DNA of 64,000 bases, taken from positions 1,738,093 through 1,802,092 of the forward strand of contig JADWQD010000009.1 of NCBI GenBank assembly GCA_016110215.1, read 5' to 3'. A model generated the notes under the pieces. It was not told the origin of the DNA. It made no database searches and worked only from the letters and a program-made list of their open reading frames with translations. The translations under genes were made by a program, and so were the position numbers. This document shows positions 1-10,445 of the stretch, piece after piece. Numbering within the stretch: position 1 is the first letter of the stretch; every line of letters starts with the position of its first letter. The DNA is from Capronia americana. Taxonomy: Eukaryota > Ascomycota > Eurotiomycetes > Chaetothyriales > Herpotrichiellaceae.

Positions 1-1351
1 TTGGGACGAGGGGTCCGTGTTCCGCGCCGTTGCGTCGTGGATCTCGGCCTTCCAGTTCAAGATGGTGCGTTCCTGATGCGCCATCCATTGCTCGAAGGAG
101 TCGAACTCGTAAGGGATGGGTTCGTCGTGGAAGAGCACGGGGACGATGTCGCATTCTACTTCGCGGTACCTCCAAATATATTGAGAGGTGAACTTGGTCA
201 ACCGACCGTTGGGGTCGATCCCGGCCTCCGTGATGGCGCTGTCCTCGACTTGAGACGGGAACTCGGTTGTGATGGTCTTCCGCAGGAGCGTGATGGGTCG
301 CAATAGCGCTCCGCACACGGCAATCTCCATCTCCCATGCACACCAGAAGACGCGGCGGCGCATGTCTCGTTCCAATGCCGAGATGTTAGCATGGCTGGGG
401 AGCTCCTGGTGCAGCCCGAGGTCGATGCATGCTTGACTGATGAAGCCGGTGAGGAGCCAAAAGTTCGCCACGCCAGGGTTGAGAAAGGTATATTGCGTCA
501 AGAGCGTGAGAGCCTGGAGGCCTCGCAGATCATTCGACAGGACTCCAGAAATCTGCTCCATTGCGTTCTCGAACAGTCCTGAGGCGATCGAGTTGGCTCG
601 GGCTTGCTTTGACCGAGCAGCCGTGGACAGCGATATGGCCATGATCAGGTTGAGGGTGTACACTTCGTAAGGTGTGACGGCGATGCGCGGGTTTCCGTTC
701 GACTCGGCCGGATGGAAAGCAGCATTGTGCATGGCGACCAGATCCGGGGTGTAGTATATCGGGTACTGGGGCGACACGCGTTTGACATAACTGTCGAAGA
801 GAAAGTCCGCAACTGGTACCGGTATTGACGACAACGGGGTGCTTGTTGGCTGAGGATTGATGATGGACCTGGGATGGTGTTCATGGACGTCGTTCATGAC
901 TCCCAGAACCTTTCGAGCAGAAGGTAATCGAGTGCCAGCGACGACGCAACGAGCCAGAGGCACGGCGGCAGATAGACCTAGAAACGAAGGAGTGATACCA
1001 TCTAAAAGCTGGTTGACGATCGGGCTCGTGAAAGCGCGGTCTGCGGATGGCTTTGCGAATCAAACTTAGCATGGTACACATGGTGAGAAGGGTTCGATAA
1101 CCTCAAGGACATACTCTCGCCGGTGCATGCCTCTTCGACCTCTCACGCTCCCTCTCGGCGATTTTGGTCTCAAGGAATTGAGCAATACTTCTGGGCACTG
1201 CTGCTTTTCTTGTGGAGTCCAAGGCCACGCAAGGTACACCAGCCTCGGTGCAAAGAGAGCATCCCGATGAGAGGGCGTCGCAATGTACTTTGCGAATCCT
1301 GCATCGTGCACACGCCTGAGCTCGGCGGCGGACTCGCGACTGCAAGACCAT
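1..1351 (-). CDS. Zn2Cys6 transcription factor, 3' end outside window
   Basis: Nuclear DNA-binding regulator. Exon 1 (1351-1115) starts MVLQSRVRRR and carries a full binuclear cluster: CARC, then RIRKVH, C, six residues, CSLC, six residues, C (pattern CX2CX6CX6CX2CX6C). The linker VPRSIAQFLETKIAE follows. A 64-nt intron (1114-1051) has a GTATGT donor and a GCTAAG branch. Exon 2 (1050-1) stays open to the window edge and reads as the fungal-specific transcription factor middle region, with PQYPIYYTPDL, LQALTLLTQYTFLNP and RRRVFWCAWEMEIAVCG, the last typical of that domain. 429 codons are visible. It lies head-to-tail behind another Zn2Cys6 gene. The target is unknown. Confidence 0.88.
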
Positions 1352-1919
1352 TCCGAGGCTCGAGGAGGTTCATTGGGCCTATGGGGACCGACCGGTGAAC
1401 ATTGTGGACATGTTTCGCTCAACGTGCTTCCTGAAAGTTCCAACGTAGTGAGAACGCGAGAGTAGAATGGCCGCTTGTGAAACACTAGATCGTTCGACGT
1501 TACAGGTCCTCAGTCCAATTTCGTGAGTTTGGAGGAGTGATAAGCCTCCGCGCGCTCTTGACCGTCTGGCTCGAGCTGCTCGTATCAGGTACGACAAAGC
1601 AGCACTGGGGGGAGCAAGGTGGACCGAGGGACCCATCTCAAGGTGGAGTTCATCTCAAGGTATGGGTAGGAAACGGTTCATGGCACGCCCAATGAGACGA
1701 CGGGCCATTGAACGGCCTGATAAGGAGAACAACTGATCTTGGGCCACGCTGATGCCCATCAGAGAACTGCCTGCTCGATTGAAGCCGCATTCCTGATTAG
1801 CAACTGCATATCTATGTGGACAGTATCTCTGAGAACTGGCTCGTCAGATACCATGCTCATAGACTTGAGTAACATGATACAGTTGAGGGAAAGCTATACA
1901 CGGCATTTTCATTTTCTCG
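1352..1919. promoter_or_regulatory. Intergenic region, presumed promoter of the preceding minus-strand regulator
   Basis: This stretch lies between the stop of one regulator and the start of the next. No frame continues a recognisable protein. It presumably holds the 3' end of the 1920-3462 gene and the promoter of the 1-1351 gene. I see no distinctive motif. Confidence 0.4.
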
Positions 1920-3462
1920 TCATCTACCAACAGTGTCCTTACTCCTGGCAGACTCCTCCTTCAATCGAGATTGCAGGCATTTCAATAGAGTACTTGCGCC
2001 TTCCCACCTGCCGGACCATTTGCCCAAAAGTGCCACCGCGTTGCCGTACGCTTGTATGAGTTCAGCTTTTAGAGGGCTTTCTGCAGTGGCAATTGCGTCA
2101 ACGATGAGGCTACCAGCCTTGTGGACCCAGTGAGGTGTCAAGAAGGTCGCTATGTACCCATATTCCGAGTATGCCGAGATCAAATGAACAGCCACGGAAC
2201 TCGAGGGCTTTAGCATGAGGCGTGTCTCGCTCAGCGTTGCGCGTATGTTCGGATGCAATGCTAGGGCAACACCATCGTCGAGGGCCAGAAGATCATTGTA
2301 AAGAGCATTATCTGTAATTCCCCCTCGAATCCTTGATTGAATTCGATACAAAGTACATAGGAAGTCGAGGGGTTCTTCCGTCGAGAATGTGAAGGGTGTG
2401 GAGGGCTCGGGCAGCGATGTCGGCCGAGCGAGGACACTGTATACATAGTTTTCCAGACAGTAAATGACTTTGTGGAGCGTCAAGAGGATCGACAGCTGTT
2501 CATAGATGTCCGACCCGGCGAGATCTATAGCCAGCCGAATGGCGAAGCCAAGCTGTTGGCTGATGTTGCCGCTCGCAGGATTGAACATCGTATACAAAAC
2601 CAGCAGAGTTGCCACCTGGAGAGTAGATATTGATGGTTCAGTGGTTGCTTTATAGATGAATTTCAACGCTCGAGCATGAACTGCCGACGCAAGTGGAAGC
2701 AGAGACGAGCTGTGCTCTTCGTCACAGTGGCATGCAATGGCACAGATCATGTGCAGCACAAACACTTCAGCTGGGGGAGCATCAAGGCCCATCGCGGGAT
2801 TCCGAGACAGCCACGACAGTGAAGGATCCAGGACCGGATAGATCTGGTGGATCGAATCAAAGAACAGTCGGAGGAGGAAACGATGCAAATCGGGAGCGAT
2901 GAGGCCGTCGTTTGTCACAGCTTGAGATGGGAAGCCGAGGATCCGTCGCTCGTACAGCTCTCGTAGCCCTTCACCAGGCAAACGAACGTCAAGTAACAGC
3001 GATTGGGGCCCCAAATATCGGTAGACCCCTTGAGAGAAGGCGAAATAGTGCTGTAGATCTGTAGCTGTATCCCCAGACCTGACCTGCTCTTGTGTATCAG
3101 GCCATTCAGGAGGGAAGCCGAGTTGGTCTGCATCTCGCTCCAGATGATCAACCAGAGATGCTACATAGCTGGCCAGAGTCAGCCTTCCCTGTTAAGCAGC
3201 TGAAGTCAGCACTCACCTGCGCGGGAGCTCTTCCTGGAGCACATGATCATAGTAAACGCATTCCGCGCCAGCCCTCACGCATTTCTCACACGAGGGCAAC
3301 AGGGTGTCGCATCTGATCAGGCCCGATTAGAACACATACTTCGGAAATAAGTAAGCTGGAGAGGTCATACCTCCTTCTGGTCTTTCTACAACGCTTGCAC
3401 GCTGGTAGAGCTCCCAATAAGGTGTCCAAATCGATGCCGCTGCTCGAGTCATCGGACGCCAT
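1920..3462 (-). CDS. Zn2Cys6 transcription factor with fungal-specific middle domain
   Basis: 478-residue regulator from three exons: 3462-3371, 3312-3217 and 3168-1920. Splicing completes the zinc cluster. CKRC and RKTRR lie in exon 1; exon 2 gives RCDTLLPSC, EKC and VRAGAEC (CX2CX6CX6CX2CX6C). The next intron (48 nt) joins ELPR to SYVASLVDHLERDADQLG, the usual linker and coiled-coil start. Exon 3 is the fungal transcription factor domain, with the expected YPVLDPSLSWL and QLGFAIRLAIDLAGSD segments. I start at MASDDSSSG because the longer frame opens with TTG, not ATG. It is divergent from the 2-oxoglutarate oxygenase gene and may regulate it, but that is inference. Confidence 0.88.
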
Positions 3463-4131
3463 GGAATCATGTCCCTCTATGGCGCATGAGCAGCACTCCC
3501 GAACAACCTTGCTTAACGAAAGGAGCTGCTGGAGGAGACGGTGTGGCAGCGCAGCGGTTGCGATAAGCGTCAATTAGAATTCAATTGTTTGCACGTCTGC
3601 TGTTATCTCTTTGCTCAAACCATATATCCACTCATAGGGTATCCCAACTCGCCCCGGTCTCCACCAGGCAGACAAAAAACCATGTAGCACTGCCCTAGGA
3701 GCATCTGGTGCTCTGGTCCGTTAGTCGCCCTCGCTGCCGCCCATTAGCTTCGCTCGCTGTTGTCCGTTAGTTCTGTTGATGAGTATCTGACCCACAGATC
3801 TTTCAGTATTGGCGAATCCGATACGATAGCGACCCATCCCTTGCCGTCCTCGGTAGTAGTCAATATGGACTGTAAGACAAATCCACAAGACTCCCGACTG
3901 ATAAGGCTTCTCCAGAGAACATGGAGGAGGGTCTCCCAGGAACCCCAGTTCGGGGAATTTTGCGTCCAAACCCGTGCCTCCAGGCGCTCATGCCCATGAA
4001 CAAGTCTGTTTAAATATATGGCCTTCTAACGGCGACATGATCACTTCTTTGGTTTCCAGCTCAAGTCATCCACCGTCCAATTACATTGGCCTCCTAGCAA
4101 GCTGAAATCTATCTCTTCCAACTCCATCACC
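3463..4131. promoter_or_regulatory. Divergent promoter between Zn2Cys6 regulator and 2OG oxygenase
   Basis: 670 bp with no supportable gene separate two divergent starts. An AT-rich TTTAAATATAT element at about 4009-4019 could serve as the core promoter of the plus-strand oxygenase, whose ATG has the context CACCATGTC. Confidence 0.45.
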
Positions 4132-5235
4132 ATGTCTGACCAGAAACACACCCTCGAAATTCCCGTCATTGACATCAGCGGCGCCTTGAACGGCGATGTT
4201 GAAGCGAGGAAAGCCTGCGCAACACAACTGCGTCACGCCCTGGAAAATGTCGGTTTCTTGCAGATCGTTGGCCACTCAGTTAGCGCCGACCTTCAGCACC
4301 GCTTCATCGAGGCAGTGGCGGCCTTCTTTGCTCTCCCTTTAGATGAGAAACAAAAAATCGCCCAAGACAGATCACCCTGCAATCGAGGCTACGAGCGTAT
4401 CGGAGTCGAGCGGCTCGAGGAGATCGAAGACAATTCTCGCCTGGAGGTGAAGGAGGGCTTCACGGTCCGGCCGGAAAGGCCATTGGGACGCTTCATGACA
4501 GGACCCAACCAGTGGCCCGATCCAAGCCTGCCGGGAATGAGCAAGTTTCGACAGACTTACATGGAATACTTCGGTGCTGTGCATCAATTGAGCTCGAGCA
4601 TGTTCCGGCTGATAGCGTTGAGTTTGGACCTCGACGAGCATTACTTCGATGCCTTTGCAGCTGATCCGGATGGTAAGTCGAGCTCGCAGACATTGAACGT
4701 CGAATTCACATACTGACTTTGGTCCAAAGGTATTCAGCTCTGCCGCTCACATCATTACCCGCCCACTCCAGCCGACGCAGCCGAACGAGGACGTGGCATC
4801 GGAGCCCACACTGACTTTGGCGCCCTAACGCTCCTCCTACAAGACGACATCGGTGGTCTCGAAGTTCTACACAAGCCCACCGGAACCTGGCACCATGTCA
4901 TGCCCATTGAAGGGGCATATGTCATCAATATCGGCGACTTGATGCAGCGGTGGACCAACGACAGGTACCTGAGCACAATGCACCGGGTGATGTCCCCCGC
5001 CTCGAACAAACCCCGCTACTCGGTCGCCTTCTTCAATGATGGTGCGCTGGATACCGTGGTTGAGGCCATTCCAACATGTGTCGCAGCTGGAGAGAAGCCG
5101 AAATACGGCCCGCTTAAAGTGGAGGACCATCTTATCAGACGGTACAAGCAGAGCTACTCTTTGGGAGGGGCGAGCATTAAGACACCGACGTCCAAGATGG
5201 ACGACGTGATCCAGCCTCAGGCAATTGTCGCCTGA
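4132..5235 (+). CDS. 2-oxoglutarate/Fe(II)-dependent oxygenase (isopenicillin N synthase-like)
   Basis: 348 residues from two exons (4132-4672, 4730-5235) with a 57-nt intron. The N-terminal half is the DIOX_N region: EIPVIDIS near residue 9, then LENVGFLQIVGHSV. The C-terminal half holds the iron site HTDFGALTLLLQDD (His and Asp) and the distal His in STMHRVMSP. RYSVAFF supplies the Arg and Ser that bind 2-oxoglutarate. Members of this fold hydroxylate, desaturate or cyclise small molecules in the cytosol. The substrate cannot be read from sequence. The start ATG has a good context. A Zn2Cys6 gene is divergent upstream and a formamidase is convergent downstream. Confidence 0.93.
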
Positions 5236-5499
5236 GCATTTAGAAGCCAAAAAATAGTCCCCGATAGTTCAATTGATACGTCTACACCCTTATTCAACGT
5301 CTTTGCGATACTTCCTTCGCTTCAACATTCTGTGAGGAGCCTTCTTCAAACCAAGTGTGCTATATGATCAATCCTCTCAGCAGAAGAAGGGTTGAAAGTA
5401 GTTGACAATGATGGTATTGGTGAGGCTAATTCGAGGTCCCAGGCAGTTTGGGAAGGATGAATTTCAAGCAAGAACACGTATCTCAACCCGACTTTTGAT

Positions 5500-6507
5500 T
5501 CATAGCTCACTCGTGTACTCTGCAGTCGGCGTCGCAAATCCACAGACTATCCCATCTTTGAGGATGACTTCGTTATCCTCGGCTTGCGCATACCGGCCTT
5601 CCACCAGGTCCTTCATGTACGTGTACGGACAGTCACCTGCTCCATTCTTGACCGCCACGTAGCCGCGGTGGCCGAACTGGTATAGATTGTTCTCCACTCC
5701 CCATTCCCGTCTTCGTCGTCGTACTTCATCCACACGAATCTCACAAGCGACGATGTGGTCGGCGGTCCCATCCCCGCGCTCCAGAACGTTTCCCTCTGGG
5801 TCGACAAACATCGCCTGCCCCATGCTCCGCCAGGTGGAATCGGCACCAGCCAGTGCCACACTGACGGTAAACATGAGGTTGGTGAATGCATTGGCCCGGT
5901 TTGTGATCTCCCAGCTGCTTCGGATGGGCGAGGTGTATCCTGCCGTGCGAAACAGAACTTCTGCCCCGAGATAGGCGGCCTCTCGTGCCATCTCCGGGAA
6001 CATGCCGTCATGGCAGATGATCAGAGACATTTTGACGCCTCCTGGGCCGCTGAACACGGACAGCCCTTGGTTTCCGGGATACCAGGGCTCCACGGGCACC
6101 CAGGGGTGCAGCTTGCGATAGTAGTTCACAAGCTCCCCCTTCGCATTGATGGTGATGCCCACGTTCCATGGATTCGCGTCGGCCGAGATCGTGTTCTTCT
6201 CCATAATACTAAAGATGCCCCAAACTTGCTCCTCAGCGCAGACATGTCGGAAGGCGGCGACCTCGGGCCCGTCCATCGTACACATAATACTCTGATCTGT
6301 GGACATGGAGAGGCCGTGGATGCAGTACTCGGGGAACAGCACCAAGTCGACGGCTGGATATTGTCGTTTCGCACGGCGAACGAGGTTACATACATGGGTT
6401 GTCGCATTGGACAGATCCTGGGGACTGTCAACGCGAAAGAGTTGCGACTGCACGGCGGCGATGACAATCCCTCCAGTCGTCTTGTTCAATCCCCCCAGTC
6501 CGCTCAT
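5500..6507 (-). CDS. Nitrilase-superfamily formamidase/aliphatic amidase
   Basis: Single-exon gene of 335 residues, the usual size of AmiE/AmiF amidases, which release ammonia from formamide or short aliphatic amides. The catalytic triad is visible: Glu in LFPEYCIHG (about residue 60), Lys in YYRKLHPWVP (about 132) and the nucleophile in IICHDGMFPE (about 165). The CHDGMFPE form is characteristic of AmiF-type formamidases, and the protein is distinct from the acetamidase/formamidase FmdA family. It ends with the AmiF-like tail rich in NNLYQFGHRGYVA. It shares a promoter region with a divergent amino-acid transporter, suggesting a role in nitrogen scavenging. Aliphatic amidase activity is the main alternative. 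Confidence 0.9.
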   Translation of the reverse strand: MSGLGGLNKTTGGIVIAAVQSQLFRVDSPQDLSNATTHVCNLVRRAKRQYPAVDLVLFPEYCIHGLSMSTDQSIMCTMDGPEVAAFRHVCAEEQVWGIFSIMEKNTISADANPWNVGITINAKGELVNYYRKLHPWVPVEPWYPGNQGLSVFSGPGGVKMSLIICHDGMFPEMAREAAYLGAEVLFRTAGYTSPIRSSWEITNRANAFTNLMFTVSVALAGADSTWRSMGQAMFVDPEGNVLERGDGTADHIVACEIRVDEVRRRRREWGVENNLYQFGHRGYVAVKNGAGDCPYTYMKDLVEGRYAQAEDNEVILKDGIVCGFATPTAEYTSEL

Positions 6508-7143
6508 ATTGAGCGGCTAGTCGGGGATGGTGACCGTTTTGAGATCTAGAGCCTTGGTGAGTCAATACTGAGACTTTCTCTGTACCAAGTCCCTTTGTTG
6601 GAATGTGAGTCGATATCGACACTGATCAGGCGACGACCATCCCTACTTTTGATGCCGTCAACGTATGAACCTGGGCCGGGTGTGATCCTCCAGATTCAGA
6701 AGCGGAGAACCTCATCTGGGGCAGACCTTCTAGCTCCAGATGACCACTGGCGTTTATTCCCGAAAGCCTGTGTGCTCAAGTCCGTAGTGGCTATCGTCCA
6801 TTGGTCGCGATAACAAGAGTCCAGCAGCAGTCCCTTTTGAGTTTATGGGCGCCACCAACGATCCATTCGACGGACTTGCGCTACACGGCTCTGAGCACTC
6901 AATGGTGATGCATGCCCTGTAAATCTCGATTAGTTATTGGCTCCACTGTGTAATGGTCGAGAATGAGGTTGGAATAAGACCCCTTTTTCAGAAGCATATG
7001 CGGGCCAGTCAAGAGGATATAGATAAGCAACAATATACATGTATGACAGTATATAAGTTGCCAGTTGAATGTTGCTGCGCCCTTCAGGTCTCCATGTTGG
7101 GCGATCAAGCAGCCAGAAGTTACAACCCATTCCCCCATCAGCT
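6508..7143. promoter_or_regulatory. Divergent promoter, formamidase / amino-acid transporter
   Basis: Two GATA-type motifs are seen, GATAA at 6809-6813 and AGATAAG at 7021-7027. A TATATAA element lies at 7050-7056, about 90 nt before the transporter ATG. GATA sites are bound by AreA/Nit2 factors in nitrogen regulation. That these two are functional is inferred from the nitrogen-related genes on both sides. Confidence 0.5.
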
Positions 7144-9135
7144 ATGATCGATTCCAAGGCAAGTTCCGACCAGGGACTCAACGAGAAATCGCCACAAGGT
7201 GTCGAACGCCAACTCACCCCTGAGGATGACATTCGCGCGGAGGTCTTGGAGGATGATGGAGAAGTATTCAAGGCAAACGCGGGCCAGACGCAGTTTCGTG
7301 CCCTTGGATTGTAAGCTCTCCCTGGCCTTCTCCCATTGAGCAAAGTACAGCTTCAGGAACATGTGCTGACACATATGCTGTGCAACACAGAGTCCGAACA
7401 GTGGTTGTCCTCATCAAACTCTGCTTTGCAACCGGTGTTTTGTCGATTCCTGCTGCTTTGGGTGTCGTGGGCTATGGGCCAGGTCTCGTACTCCTCGCCC
7501 TCTGGAGCGCGTCGACCATGTGTAGGTGGTCTCTGTTAAGGAGTTCGAAAAGTGTGAAAACTGATGCATGTTTCTCCAGATTACGCCTATGTGATGTATC
7601 AATTCCGGATGAGATATCGTGGCGTGCACAACATTGTCGACGCCGCCATGCTTATGGGCGGTCCAATTGCTCGCGAGATCACAACTGTTCTCTTTCTGCT
7701 GACCTGGATGCAAGTCAAATCTCATGTCCCATTGTTGTATACTCGGCGCTCAAGATCCATGTCTGATTAACGTTACCATCAATAGATTGGCGACGGGTTC
7801 GGGATTCATTGGCTTGTCGCAAGGCCTTAAGCTCCTCGCCAACGGCAAGGGCTGCACCATTGTGTGGACACTGGTGGCTGCCATTGCCACCGGCTTGCTC
7901 TCAAGTATCCGGACTCTAGGAAAGTTGGCCATCTTGACTTGGATCGGATTTGGGAGTATCTTCACCGCGGTTTTCATTGTCGTGTAAGTGGCCCACGGCT
8001 TCCTTGCATACGAAGTATCTCACCGTTTGTCTGATTCTAGCGTGGGTGTCACTGTCGTCGACAGGCCTGCTGCTGCTCCGCCAACTGGTCCATATGACCT
8101 AGGCGTCATTGCGGTTGGGAGCCCAGGATTTGTTGCAGGGCTAGTTGGTGCTCTCAATCTTTTCTGTATGCCTCCAATGTCCCTAGGACAGACAGTTTCC
8201 GTGATGACTTTGAGCTGACCACAAACAAACTAGCTGGGTTTGGCTCCACCTCGACCTTTATGCCAGTCATCGCGGAGATGAAGGTGCCCAAGACGTTCCC
8301 TAAGGCGCTCTTCATTTCCCAGGGGATATTGGTGGCCTGTTACATGTCTTTCGGCATGGTGGTGTATATGTGAGTTCACTCACCCCCGTGGACAGTTGAT
8401 CATTGCTAAAAAAATCCACTCAGGTACTGCGGGCAGTATATTGCCAGCCCATCTCTGGCCAGTGCGGGAGGCACACTCGAGAAGATCGCGTACGGCATTT
8501 CCATCCCTGGCTTCATGATGACTTCGACGCTATGGGTTCACGTCGCCGCGAAATTCGTAAGTGCCTCTGGAAACTGGGCGAAAAGGGGTTGTCATAGGGG
8601 CTGACTCTCTGTGTCTCCAGCTTCTTGTCCGCATCTTACGTGATTCTCCACACCTGCAGAGCAACAGTTTCACACATTGGGCAACCTGGCTGTGAGAATC
8701 ATCGAACTGTATCCTTCTGGTTTCTTGATTCTAACCCTGGTTTCTAGTTCATCCACGATAGGACTCACCATTCTGTCCTTCCTCCTCGCCGAAGCCATTC
8801 CATTCTTCAACTACATTCTCGGCTTCATCGGGTCGATTTGTTGTTCTCCTACCTGTGTAAGTGTGATACGCATTCCTACAGACCCTCGACTCAAAGGAGC
8901 CTCAAACGCTGACCTTTTTCGTGTGATCTAGCTCGTCATACCCGCCTTCATGGGTCTTTACATGCAGCGAGGCAGCTACTTCTCCAGCAAGAAAGCTATC
9001 GTTGTCTGCATGATCCACTGCATCACGGTGGTGGGTGGATCTTTCATGGCAATCGCCGGGACCTATACCACCATACAGAGCATTGTGGATGCCTACGCTA
9101 CTGGGACTGTTCAAGCGGCCTTTACCTGCTCATAG
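7144..9135 (+). CDS. Amino-acid transporter, Aa_trans (AAAP) family, ten exons
   Basis: 467-residue multi-pass membrane carrier. Exons: 7144-7310, 7391-7521, 7580-7709, 7786-7983, 8041-8165, 8234-8369, 8424-8556, 8621-8691, 8748-8856, 8932-9135; the sum is in frame. A hydrophilic tail of about 60 residues ends in GQTQFRALG. It is followed by VLIKLCFATGVLSIPAALG, the first helix of Aa_trans carriers, then about ten more hydrophobic spans such as FVAGLVGALNLFSGFGS and ILVACYMSFGMVVYMYCG. Intron 3 (7710-7785) begins GCAAGT, a GC-AG intron; splicing there joins LTWI to LATGSGF as the family expects. It is probably a neutral amino-acid permease at the plasma membrane. The substrate is not deducible. 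Confidence 0.9.
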
Positions 9136-10445
9136 TGCAGCTGAACCAGAAGTTTGACTTTTGAACGTGACGATACGGGACGTTCGAGGGTGTGCCTAAG
9201 CACTTCTTTGACCGTGTTTCCCTCTACCTCCTTGAGGTTTCTTGGATGTGGATGGCTAAGTAACCAAGTACACTTGGACTAGGCATAGAATTAAATTTCC
9301 CTGACGATTTGGGGCAGTAGCTTTTCTCAATTCCTCCTGTTATGCTTATCCTAGTTGGTGGCTCCGATCGACCAGCCTGACAGACGGCGCTTAACATGTT
9401 CGATGAAGCTCATACAGCATCTATAACTCTAAGAGTGGCATAAAGAAAGAGAGAATACTCAAAATGTCGATAGAAGGTATGATAGGTATGGCCCATAGAC
9501 GAGACTTGATGCTTTCGACAGGCCCTTGAGAACTCGAAGCCTCGTATTTAACCTCGAGGTGGAGGGATGGGGAAAGCAACACTAAAAGCCTCCGGCTCAA
9601 CATAGGATAGCCGATCGATGTTAAGGGATAAGGGGCGTGTGGGGGCTAAGGATGGCCTGAGGGCCCCTCGGGCTCACTAGGCTGAGTGTCAAGACTTGCG
9701 AACTCCTAAGGAATGCCGGGCCGAAGGGGCTTTAAGGACGTGCGGCAGGCCTATAAAGGCTCCAAAAATTTTGTTCCCGGGCCTCTCGGGGTGAGTGTAT
9801 ATAAAAGCGGCGCGGTCAGGGTGAGTCGCATATAAGCTGCGCAGTTTTCAAAACGCTTTTACCGCCAAGGTTCAGCGGCCTTAGCAGCCGAAGTTCTTCC
9901 GGTTACCGGCCGACTTCAACGCCACGGTTTGGGAACGACTGCCTGCAGAGATGCACGGTTCGAGTTTGCAGCCTTGACTCAAGCTGAAGAAGCGAAGGCT
10001 AATTGGATGCTCCTAATTTCTCTACCCCGGGTCCTTTCGTTTCTTGTGAGCAGCTGAGGCCGCTACGAGGCCGTCGCAATTGTCAACAGCACACAGCCAC
10101 TTCTCCAAAAGAACCCCTCCTACAACCTCGTCTCTCGATTCCTACGACACACTCTTGTGGCGACGCGATTTTGAGCGTGCTTTCAGTGCGGCTGAAGTGC
10201 CTTGCCCGTCATGTTGGCGAAGAGAGGGGGTATGAAGATTCGAGTGCCTCGAAGGGTACGTTCTGCGCCTCCGATTCCTTTGACCACCTTTTGTGGATGC
10301 GGTGCGGCAGAATGAGAATGAGAAAGGCAGGAAAGGCGTTCCTCTCCTGCTTCACTCCAGTCTTGCACATTACTTCGTTGCGACTTATACAGATCCCTAC
10401 GCCCTCCCCCCTGCACGCAAGCACCCTTCTTCATGCGGTGCTAAC
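9136..10445. other. 1.3-kb intergenic region with TATA-rich segment, 5' of cullin
   Basis: No supportable coding region. Around 9605-9850 there is a GC-rich stretch with TATA elements in CTATAAAGG (about 9751), TATATAAAAGCGGCGCGG (about 9799) and GCATATAAGCTGCGCAG. The last two lie in a degenerate direct repeat (GGGTGAGTnnnTATAnAA). CTTAACA (9391-9397) and TGTTAAG (about 9618) are LTR-end-like words, but in the wrong order for an intact element. The 3' part presumably is the cullin 5' UTR. Confidence 0.35.

Noticed and set aside
5755..6549. 264-codon plus-strand frame over the formamidase
   Set aside because: Antisense shadow of an intact amidase with catalytic residues.
9890..9985. B-box-like GGTTCGAGT suggesting a tRNA gene
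   Set aside because: No A box, anticodon stem or acceptor stem pairing could be found around it.
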